From Bordetella parapertussis (GTDB lineage Bacteria; Pseudomonadota; Gammaproteobacteria; Burkholderiales; SG8-41), in the NCBI GenBank assembly GCA_945863085.1, contig CAMBCD010000199.1, forward strand, positions 1 to 5,445: DNA of 5,445 nt, written 5' to 3'. The notes beneath the pieces are model-generated. The model saw only the letters and a list, made by a program, of their open reading frames with translations. It was not told the origin of the DNA and ran no database searches. The position numbers were made by a program, and so were the translations under genes. Shown here one piece after another: positions 1 through 5,445 of this stretch; the stretch's first letter is position 1; every line of letters starts with the position of its first letter.

Positions 1-1
1 G

Positions 2-226
2 GCGAAAAAGGGTGTCGCCGAAAAACTGTTTGTCACCGAAGGTGCGCTGAAGTGCGTTTATGATTACATCAAGGATGCGCATGAGGCGGGTGTCCGCTTC
101 AAGGTCTGCACCCCGACACTGGAATTGTGGGGTGATGACCTGATTCCGGAGATCGATGAAATCATCGGCGGCGCCTATGTGATCGAGCAGGCCATGGACG
201 ACGATGTCGTCACCTTCACGTATTGA
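2..226 (+). CDS. DsrE/DsrF-like family protein, C-terminal part (5' end outside window)
   Basis: The last 74 codons of a gene are visible, read from position 2 to a TGA at 224-226. The residues match the C-terminal half of the small DsrE/TusD-like fold: a helix around CVYDYIKDAHEAG, then a strand with a cysteine (GVRFKVCTPTLEL, visible residues 30-42), then DLIPEIDEIIGGAYVIEQAM and a short hydrophobic end, VVTFTY. In this family the cysteine at the end of that strand (visible residue 36) is often the functional one, and members act in sulfur relay or sulfur oxidation or have unknown roles. A second cysteine is at visible residue 18. The protein is presumably cytoplasmic. Its 3' end overlaps the next gene by 23 nt, which suggests co-transcription. 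The family assignment is from pattern memory. The exact subfamily and substrate cannot be told without the N-terminal half. Confidence 0.65.
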   Translation, partial: AKKGVAEKLFVTEGALKCVYDYIKDAHEAGVRFKVCTPTLELWGDDLIPEIDEIIGGAYVIEQAMDDDVVTFTY

Positions 227-791
227 TAACAGGCCCTTGCAATCTTCATCTGCTGAAGCCAGGGCCCTGCTGGCACGCGCCGAACAACTGCTTGCCCCGG
301 ACGCGGTCGTGCAGGCAGTGGCGCGCGTCGCCGGTGACATCACCGCCGCACTGGGCGAAGAGCATCCGCTGCTGCTCGCGGTGATGCGTGGTGGCGTGGT
401 GTTCGCCGGACATTTGCTGCCGCTGCTGCAGTTCCCGCTGGACTTTGATTATGTCGATGCCACGCGTTACGGCGACGCCACACGGGGCGGCGAACTGGAC
501 TGGCGCATGGATGTGCCGGAGACGGTGCGGGATCGCACGGTGCTGGTGCTCGATGACATCCTGGACGAGGGGCATACGCTGGCGGCGATCCGCCGCCGGT
601 TGCTGGAGGCAGGCGCAGGACGGGTGCTGATCGCGGTATTCGCGGACAAGCAACTGCCGCGCGCCAAACCGGTGGTCGCTGATTTTATCGGGGTGCAGGT
701 GCCGGACCGCTATGTGTTCGGATTCGGCATGGATGTGCGCGGCCTGTGGCGCAATCTGCCCGCGGTTTATGCGCTGCCTGAACAGGACTGA
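204..791 (+). CDS. hpt: Hypoxanthine-guanine phosphoribosyltransferase
   Basis: This 195-residue type I phosphoribosyltransferase is predicted to join hypoxanthine or guanine to PRPP, giving IMP or GMP in the cytoplasm. The PRPP-binding signature VLVLDDILDEGHTL lies at residues 113-126, with the acidic pair D117-D118 and the expected catalytic-base aspartate D121. MRGG at 61-64 fits the pyrophosphate-contact loop, and the segment around RYG (88-90) fits the mobile active-site loop. K149 in FADKQLPR, then VPDRYVFGFGMD (167-177) and RNLP (183-186), fit the purine-binding C-terminal part. Length is normal for bacterial HGPRT. The ATG at 204 lies inside the end of the DsrE-like gene, and only a weak GCAGG at 188-192 precedes it. 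A TTG at 237 is the only nearby in-frame alternative and would avoid the overlap. The methylthioinosine phosphorylase gene follows after 9 nt, so the hypoxanthine released there is a likely substrate. Guanine versus hypoxanthine preference is not visible. Confidence 0.88.
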   Translation: MSSPSRIDNRPLQSSSAEARALLARAEQLLAPDAVVQAVARVAGDITAALGEEHPLLLAVMRGGVVFAGHLLPLLQFPLDFDYVDATRYGDATRGGELDWRMDVPETVRDRTVLVLDDILDEGHTLAAIRRRLLEAGAGRVLIAVFADKQLPRAKPVVADFIGVQVPDRYVFGFGMDVRGLWRNLPAVYALPEQD

Positions 792-800
792 AGCGCAAAC

Positions 801-1547
801 ATGCTCGGCATCATCGGCGGCAGCGGACTGAACCGGATCGCGGAACTTGTGAACCCGCGACGGGTGGCGATGGCCACGCCTTACGGCGAGCCTTCGGCCG
901 CACTGACGGTCGGCAGCCTGAATGGCGCGGCGGTGGTGTTCCTGGCCCGCCATGGCGATGGCCACACCATCGCGCCGCACCGGATCAATTACCGGGCCAA
1001 TATCCAGGCCTTACATGCGCAGGGCGTGCGCGAGGTCATCGCGGTGGCAACGGTCGGCGGCATTCGTGACGAACTGGCCCCGGGTACATTGGTAGTGCCG
1101 GACCAGATCATCGACTACACCCATGGCCGGGAAGCCACTTTTTTTGACGGCGTCGCGCAGCCGCTGCAACACATCGATTTTACGCGGCCGTTCCACGGCG
1201 CGATGCGCGGCCGGCTGTTGCAGGCCGGAGCAGCTTCAGGCGAATCCTTGCGTGACGGCGGCGTTTATGGCGCAACCCAGGGGCCGCGCCTGGAAACCGC
1301 CGCGGAGATAGACCGCATGGCGCGGGATGGCGCGGATGTGGTCGGCATGACCGGCATGCCGGAAGCGGTGCTGGCGCGCGAGATGGGACTTGATTACGCG
1401 ATGCTGTGCGTGGTGGTCAACGCGGCGGCCGGTCGCGGCAGCAATACTGATGGCGTGGCGATGGCCGAAATCAGCGCGGTGGCGGAAGCGGCCATGCGGC
1501 GTGTAACAATCATTCTTGCCCATGTGCTGAAGCAATATGGCCGTTAG
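801..1547 (+). CDS. S-methyl-5'-thioinosine phosphorylase (PNP/MTAP family)
   Basis: This 248-residue member of the PNP/MTAP phosphorylase family is predicted to split 5'-methylthioinosine with phosphate into hypoxanthine and 5-methylthioribose-1-phosphate. Visible family motifs are GGSG (6-9) and ARHG (49-52) for phosphate, PHRINYRAN (59-67), TQGPRLET (159-166) and GMTGMPEA (182-189). The base-specificity segment reads VVVNAAAG (204-211). Aligned by eye, N207 and A209 replace the two aspartates that hold adenine in human MTAP (Asp220 and Asp222). That is the pattern expected of an enzyme preferring the 6-oxo purine, as described for the Pseudomonas aeruginosa enzyme. The start ATG lies 9 nt after the hpt stop without a clear Shine-Dalgarno, so translation may depend on coupling. 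The last 11 nt overlap def. A classical MTA phosphorylase or inosine/guanosine PNP is the alternative, but the neighbouring hpt favours methylthioinosine. Confidence 0.85.
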   Translation: MLGIIGGSGLNRIAELVNPRRVAMATPYGEPSAALTVGSLNGAAVVFLARHGDGHTIAPHRINYRANIQALHAQGVREVIAVATVGGIRDELAPGTLVVPDQIIDYTHGREATFFDGVAQPLQHIDFTRPFHGAMRGRLLQAGAASGESLRDGGVYGATQGPRLETAAEIDRMARDGADVVGMTGMPEAVLAREMGLDYAMLCVVVNAAAGRGSNTDGVAMAEISAVAEAAMRRVTIILAHVLKQYGR

Positions 1548-2070
1548 GCCCGTACTGCGCATGGGCGACGAACGCCTGTTGCGGATATCGCAGCCGGTGG
1601 AGCGTTTCAACACGCCGGAACTGCACGCGCTGATTGCCGACATGGAGGACACCATGCAGGCCTTGAGCGGAGCAGGGCTGGCGGCGCCGCAGATCGCTGT
1701 GCCGCTGCGCGTGGTCATTTTCGGCATTGAAGCCAATCCACGTTACCCGGATGCCGAGCCTGTGTCGCAGACCGTGCTGATCAACCCGGTGATCACGCTG
1801 CTGGATGCAGCCATGGAGGAGGGCTGGGAAGGTTGCCTGTCGGTGCCCGGCATGCGCGGGCTTGTGCCGCGTTACCTGCGCCTGCGTTACCAGGGCTTCG
1901 ATGTCCGTGGTGCCGTGATAGACCGCACCGTCGAAAATTTTCATGCCCGCGTGGTGCAGCATGAATGTGACCATCTCGACGGCGTGTTGTACCCGATGCG
2001 CATCAGCGACCTGCGGAATTTCGGATTTACCGAGGAGTTGTTTCCTGGGCAGGATATTGGTGATGACTAA
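1537..2070 (+). CDS. def: Peptide deformylase, probable paralogue outside the def-fmt locus
   Basis: This 177-residue metalloenzyme is predicted to remove the formyl group from the N-terminal methionine of nascent proteins at the ribosome. All three deformylase motifs are intact. Motif I is GAGLAAPQI (45-53), with alanine where isoleucine or valine is usual. Motif II is EGCLS (98-102), with metal ligand C100. Motif III is QHECDH (141-146), with metal ligands H142 and H146 and catalytic E143. Length is typical. The C-terminus ([15 protein letters not shown]) resembles a deformylase variant common as a second copy in beta- and gammaproteobacteria, by memory. The ATG lies inside the end of the phosphorylase gene, overlapping by 11 nt, so translational coupling is likely. 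The usual partner, methionyl-tRNA formyltransferase (fmt), is not next to it: the next gene is glnD on the other strand. This hints at a second def elsewhere in the genome. Function is confident; paralogue status is inference. Confidence 0.93.
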   Translation: MAVRPVLRMGDERLLRISQPVERFNTPELHALIADMEDTMQALSGAGLAAPQIAVPLRVVIFGIEANPRYPDAEPVSQTVLINPVITLLDAAMEEGWEGCLSVPGMRGLVPRYLRLRYQGFDVRGAVIDRTVENFHARVVQHECDHLDGVLYPMRISDLRNFGFTEELFPGQDIGDD

Positions 2071-2090
2071 GGTGGGTGACTAAGGGTGGC
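2064..2090. repeat. Imperfect 13-14 nt tandem duplication over the def stop codon
   Basis: Two near-identical units, TGACTAAGGTGGG (2064-2076) and TGACTAAGGGTGGC (2077-2090), lie side by side, followed by a fragment, GACTGA (2091-2096). The first unit contains the def TAA stop (2068-2070), and the second supplies a back-up in-frame TGA at 2077-2079. The 48-nt gap to the glnD stop codon otherwise holds only a weak hairpin. The repeat probably arose by local slippage, and no function is evident. Confidence 0.6.
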
Positions 2091-2118
2091 GACTGATACT
2101 GGCGCCTGAGCGTGCAGG

Positions 2119-4710
2119 TCAGACCCGCAGCTGATCGAGCAATTCGCTTTCGAAACGCACCGTGGTTTTGGGATTGCCCAGCGCGGCGCCGCTGACGACG
2201 AAGGTATCTTCAGCGCGGGCGCCCAGGGTGTTGATTTTCGCTGCGTGCAGGTTGATGTCAAAGGCGGTCAGCGTGCGCGAGATTCGCGACAGCAGGCCGG
2301 GGCGGTCGCCGGCGACGATGGACAGCATGCGGTAAGTGCCGCGTTCGTCGGACTGGATAAAAACTTCCGGAGTAATCGGGAAATGCCGCAGTTGCCGGCT
2401 CAGGCGCGGCTTGGTCAGCGGCGGCAGCGGTGTCTTGCCGGTCAGGCGGTCGGTCAGTTCGTATTCGATGTAGCTGATCAGGTCGCGGTATTCCGGTTGC
2501 CGGTTGGATGCATCCTGGATCTGGAAAGTATCGAGCGCGTAACCGTGGCGCGTGGTGTGAATCTTGGCTTCAAAAATGTCGAAGCTGATGCCTTCGAAAA
2601 AACTGCAGATCCTGGAGAACAGTTCCTTCTGGTCGGCGACATAGACCATGACCTGCAAACCCTCGCCGACCGGCGACAGCCGCGCCTTGACCACCGGCAC
2701 TGCGGAATTGACGTGGCGACACAGGTGGCGGGTGTGCCAGGCGATCTCCTGCGCTTCATGCCGCAGGAAATAAGCCGTATCGAGTTGTTTCCAGAATTCC
2801 TGGTAGTCCGCCTCCGGGATTGCGTACAGGCGGAGCCGCACCATCGCATCTTCCTGGCGTCCGCGCTGGCCGTCCTGGCGTCCGCTGCGTTCGCCGGTGA
2901 GCATGCGCCGGGTGGCGTGAAACAGATCCTCCAGCAGTTTGGCTTTCCACGCATTCCATACCTTGGGGCTGGTGCCGCGGATGTCGGCCACGGTCAGCAG
3001 GTAGAGCGCGACCAGGTGCCGTTCGTCGCCGACGCGCTGCACGAAACTGCGCAATACTTCGGGGTCGCTCAAATCCTGTTTTTGTGCAGTAGCCGACATG
3101 ACGAGATGCTGTTCCACCAGCCAGGCCACCAGGTCGGCATCGACCTGCGACAGACCGTGGGTTTTGCAGAAACGCAGGGCATCGACCTTGCCCAGGTCGG
3201 AATGGTCACCGCCGCGTCCCTTGGCGATGTCGTGAAACAGTCCGGCGAGGTAAAGCAGCTCGGGCTTGTCGAACTCGCTCATCAAACGGCTGCACAACGG
3301 GAATTCGTGGGCCAGTTCCGGCACCGCAAAGCGGCGGACATTGCGCACCACCTTGAGGATGTGCTCATCGACCGTATAGACATGATACAGATCGTGCTGC
3401 ATCTGGCCGGTGACACGGCCGAATGCGGGAATGTAGCGGGCGAGGATATCCAGCTGATGCATGCGCTGCAGTTCGCGGATCATCCGCGTCGGGCTGCGCA
3501 GGATGTCCATGAACAGTGCGTGCATGTGCGGATCGCGGCGGGCCGCCGGATTGATGCGCCGGCGCGAACGCCACAGTGCCCGCAGTGTCACGGCGCCGAT
3601 GCCCTTGATGCCGTGGTGCTGCTGCAGCAATGAAAATACCTCGAGTATCGAGCAGGGGTCGCGTTCGAATATGGTCGGGTCGGGGGCGGACAGCAGCTCG
3701 CCGCGGATCACGAAGCGTGGATTGAGCGGCGTGACCACCGAGCGGTTGGCGGGCGGGGCGATGCGCAGCGCCAGGTTCTGCAGCAGGATGGTGTTGAGCA
3801 GATTTACCGATTTTGCGGTCAGGTAATAGCGCTGCATCAGGCGTTCGCTGGCGCGCCGGTTGGCACGGGTGGCGAAACCGAGTTGTTTGGCGAGCGCGGT
3901 CTGGTAGTCGAACAGCAGGCGGTCTTCGTGGCGCCCGGCCAGGTAATGCAGATGGATGCGCAACAGTTCCAGCAGGCGTTCGTGCCGGCTGATGGCACGG
4001 GCTTCGTCGCGGGTGATGAATCCGCGCCGGGCGAGTTCCAGCCAGGTCCTGCCGAGGCCGGCGGCACGTGATATCCACAGGATGGTGTTCAGGTCGCGCA
4101 GGCCGCCGGCGCTTTCCTTGATATTCGGTTCCAGGTTGGTTTCCTGGTGCCGGGAATGCCGTTCCTGCTGTTCGATGCGTTTGGCGCTGAGGAAGGCCAC
4201 CGGATCGATGGACTGCTGCACTTTGCGGGTGAAGCGCCGGTACAGGCCGCGGTCGCCGGTGAGCAGCCGGGACTCGAGCAGGTTGGTCTGCACGGTGATG
4301 TCGCCCGAGGCCACTTCGAAGCACTCGTCCAGCGTGCGTACACTGTGCCCGACATCCATTCCGATGTCCCAGAAAGTGCCGACCAGTGCCTCAAGTTTTT
4401 CGCGCAGCGCGGCATCCGGCGCCGCCGGCAGCAGGATCAGGATGTCAACGTCGGAGTGGGGAAACAGCTGACCCCGGCCGTAGCCGCCAACGGCGATCAA
4501 GGCAATTTCGCCCGGCATCCGGTGCGATTTCCACGCCAGCCGCAGGTGACGGTCTGTCAGCAGCGTCAGGCGCCGCAGCAGTTCGTGCTTCAGCTTGCCC
4601 GTTTCAAACTGCCGTTGCAGTGCCGCGCGGTCTGCTGCCAGCGCCGCCCGTTGGCTGTCTTGCGGGCTTGCGCGCGGCGCGCGGGTCGGGGCTTCCTGGA
4701 CGTTGCTCAT
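2119..4710 (-). CDS. glnD: Bifunctional [protein-PII] uridylyltransferase/uridylyl-removing enzyme GlnD
   Basis: This full-length 863-residue GlnD (E. coli protein about 890) is the cytoplasmic glutamine sensor. It uridylylates PII proteins (GlnB/GlnK) when glutamine is low and removes UMP when glutamine is high. The N-terminal nucleotidyltransferase domain shows GGYGRGQLFPHSDVD (75-89), with D87 and D89 as the predicted metal-binding pair. The central HD domain shows YHVYTVDEH (442-450), LFHDIAKGRGGDHS (491-504) with the H493-D494 pair, EQH (533-535) and TVADIRG (573-579). Two C-terminal ACT domains follow, at about 686-760 and 795-863, the second opening with SIVAGDRPGLLSRI (797-810); they are the expected glutamine-sensing sites. 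A glutamine- and arginine-rich linker at about 607-621 joins the HD and ACT parts. The ATG at 4710 is the only in-frame start after the map stop, and no clear Shine-Dalgarno precedes it. The 37-nt gap to map suggests one operon, the same order as in E. coli. All catalytic residues look intact. Confidence 0.97.
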   Translation of the reverse strand: MSNVQEAPTRAPRASPQDSQRAALAADRAALQRQFETGKLKHELLRRLTLLTDRHLRLAWKSHRMPGEIALIAVGGYGRGQLFPHSDVDILILLPAAPDAALREKLEALVGTFWDIGMDVGHSVRTLDECFEVASGDITVQTNLLESRLLTGDRGLYRRFTRKVQQSIDPVAFLSAKRIEQQERHSRHQETNLEPNIKESAGGLRDLNTILWISRAAGLGRTWLELARRGFITRDEARAISRHERLLELLRIHLHYLAGRHEDRLLFDYQTALAKQLGFATRANRRASERLMQRYYLTAKSVNLLNTILLQNLALRIAPPANRSVVTPLNPRFVIRGELLSAPDPTIFERDPCSILEVFSLLQQHHGIKGIGAVTLRALWRSRRRINPAARRDPHMHALFMDILRSPTRMIRELQRMHQLDILARYIPAFGRVTGQMQHDLYHVYTVDEHILKVVRNVRRFAVPELAHEFPLCSRLMSEFDKPELLYLAGLFHDIAKGRGGDHSDLGKVDALRFCKTHGLSQVDADLVAWLVEQHLVMSATAQKQDLSDPEVLRSFVQRVGDERHLVALYLLTVADIRGTSPKVWNAWKAKLLEDLFHATRRMLTGERSGRQDGQRGRQEDAMVRLRLYAIPEADYQEFWKQLDTAYFLRHEAQEIAWHTRHLCRHVNSAVPVVKARLSPVGEGLQVMVYVADQKELFSRICSFFEGISFDIFEAKIHTTRHGYALDTFQIQDASNRQPEYRDLISYIEYELTDRLTGKTPLPPLTKPRLSRQLRHFPITPEVFIQSDERGTYRMLSIVAGDRPGLLSRISRTLTAFDINLHAAKINTLGARAEDTFVVSGAALGNPKTTVRFESELLDQLRV
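2852..2893. repeat. 21-bp imperfect tandem repeat inside glnD
   Basis: Two adjacent 21-nt units (2852-2872 and 2873-2893) share their first 13 bases, TCCTGGCGTCCGC, and differ mainly at the other end. The repeat is in frame and encodes the arginine- and glutamine-rich interdomain linker of GlnD (roughly residues 606-620, reading GRQDGQR then GRQED). It probably arose by slippage in a tolerant linker between the HD and first ACT domains. Confidence 0.6.
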
Positions 4711-4747
4711 GCGAGAGCGGCGGCTGTTTGGCTTGTTGTGCCTGTGT

Positions 4748-5445
4748 TCAGGCGGGAGCTGCAGGGGTCGCGGCGGATACGGTCAGCACTTCGTAGCCGC
4801 TGTCGGTGACCAGCACGGTGTGTTCCCACTGTGCCGACAGACTGTGATCCTTGGTGACGATGGTCCAGCCGTCGGCCAGTTGCCGGATGTCGGCGCGGCC
4901 GGCGTTGATCATCGGTTCGACGGTGAAAATCATCCCGGCTTCCAGACGCATGCCCATGCCGGGCCTGCCGTAATGCAGGATCTGCGGCTCTTCATGGAAA
5001 TTGAGCCCTATGCCATGGCCGCAGAATTCGCGGACCACGCTGCAGCCCATTTTTTCGGCATGGACCTGTATCGCGTGACCGATGTCGCCCAGGGTATTGC
5101 CAGGACGCACGGCGCGGATGCCGCGCCACATGCAATCGTAAGTCAGGTCGATCAGCCGGCGCGCCTGGATCGACGGCGGACCGACACAGAACATGCGGCT
5201 GGTGTCGCCGTGGAAGCCGTCCTTGATGACCGTGATGTCGACATTGATGCTGTCGCCGTTCTTGAGCTTTTTTTCGCCCGGGACGCCGTGGCAGACCACG
5301 TGATTGACCGAAGTGCAGATGGATTTCGGGTATGGCGTGTAACCCGGCGGGGTGTAGTTCAGCGGCGCCGGTATCGTGCCTTGTTCATTCACCTTGTAAT
5401 CATGGCAAAGGCGGTCGAGTTCGCCGGTGGTGATACCGGCCTTGA
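4748..5445 (-). CDS. map: Type I methionine aminopeptidase (5' end outside window)
   Basis: This cytoplasmic metalloprotease is predicted to remove the initiator methionine from nascent proteins after deformylation. The visible 231 codons run unbroken from the window edge to the TGA at 4748-4750 and begin KAGITTGELDRLC, so roughly the first 30 residues are missing. A GTG at 5390-5392 is an internal valine (KVNEQG), not the start. The five metal ligands of the family are present, numbered in the visible fragment: D69 in NVDIT, D80 in HGDTS, H143 in CGHGIG, E176 in FTVEP and E207 in QWEHT. H52 in VCHGVP fits the substrate-binding histidine. Compared with E. coli there is a short insertion before PKS (NYTPPGYTPYPKS), as seen from memory in beta-proteobacterial and Xanthomonas-type enzymes. 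The C-terminus is alanine- and proline-rich. glnD follows after 37 nt on the same strand, probably in one operon. Confidence 0.96.
   Translation of the reverse strand, partial: KAGITTGELDRLCHDYKVNEQGTIPAPLNYTPPGYTPYPKSICTSVNHVVCHGVPGEKKLKNGDSINVDITVIKDGFHGDTSRMFCVGPPSIQARRLIDLTYDCMWRGIRAVRPGNTLGDIGHAIQVHAEKMGCSVVREFCGHGIGLNFHEEPQILHYGRPGMGMRLEAGMIFTVEPMINAGRADIRQLADGWTIVTKDHSLSAQWEHTVLVTDSGYEVLTVSAATPAAPA

Noticed and set aside
246..980. Open frame of 244 codons on the minus strand across hpt and the phosphorylase start
   Set aside because: It crosses two well-supported genes on the other strand, shows no family motif, and has a His-, Arg- and Gln-rich shadow composition.
1139..1145. Run of seven T inside the phosphorylase gene (ACT TTT TTT) as a possible slippage site
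   Set aside because: It encodes a normal Phe-Phe pair, the frame continues intact to all expected motifs, and no stimulatory signal is evident.
2105..2118. Hairpin CCTG-AGCGTG-CAGG as a terminator for the convergent genes
   Set aside because: The stem is only 4 bp and no T run follows on either strand.
2245..3633. Long open frame of 462 codons on the plus strand, antisense to glnD
   Set aside because: It lies wholly opposite glnD, whose domains and catalytic residues are intact through this region. It has no recognisable motif or ribosome binding site. Long antisense frames are common opposite high-GC genes.
3365..4324. Open frame of 319 codons on the minus strand, inside glnD in another frame
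   Set aside because: Its product is rich in Arg, Pro, Ala and His, typical of an out-of-frame reading of GC-rich coding DNA, and the glnD frame is clearly the real one.
4741..4752. Palindrome CCTGTGTTCAGG over the map stop codon as a terminator or operator
   Set aside because: The stem is only 4 bp with a 4-nt loop and no T tract, and glnD follows directly, so a terminator here is unlikely.

Overview
The window looks like core-metabolism chromosome from a high-GC proteobacterium, gamma or beta class. No mobile element, phage gene, CRISPR array or RNA gene is visible. The class call rests on the map-glnD gene pair (also adjacent in E. coli), the S-methyl-5'-thioinosine phosphorylase next to an hpt-type gene, and MetAP and deformylase variants that resemble beta- and gammaproteobacterial forms from memory. 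The genus cannot be named from this sequence.

Layout: two gene blocks converge near position 2095. The plus-strand block (1-2070) holds the 3' end of a DsrE-like gene, a hypoxanthine-guanine phosphoribosyltransferase (hpt), a methylthioinosine phosphorylase and a peptide deformylase (def). Neighbours overlap by 23 nt or 11 nt, or are 9 nt apart, so the block reads as one transcription unit whose promoter lies before the window. The minus-strand block (5445-2119) holds map (methionine aminopeptidase, 5' end outside the window) followed after 37 nt by full-length glnD (PII uridylyltransferase/uridylyl-removing enzyme). A 48-nt gap separates the two blocks. It carries a small tandem repeat and no convincing terminator.

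How the genes work together: the phosphorylase releases hypoxanthine from methylthioinosine, a product of methylthioadenosine deamination, and the phosphoribosyltransferase can turn hypoxanthine into IMP. The pair is therefore a plausible purine and methylthio salvage module. Deformylase and MetAP act one after the other on nascent protein N-termini, but here they sit in opposite blocks on either side of glnD. GlnD is the nitrogen sensor that modifies PII proteins.

I found no strong evidence for an undescribed system. The points most worth a second look are the salvage pair, its tight coupling to a DsrE-like gene and def, the deformylase standing apart from fmt, and a dnaX-type slippery heptamer inside map.
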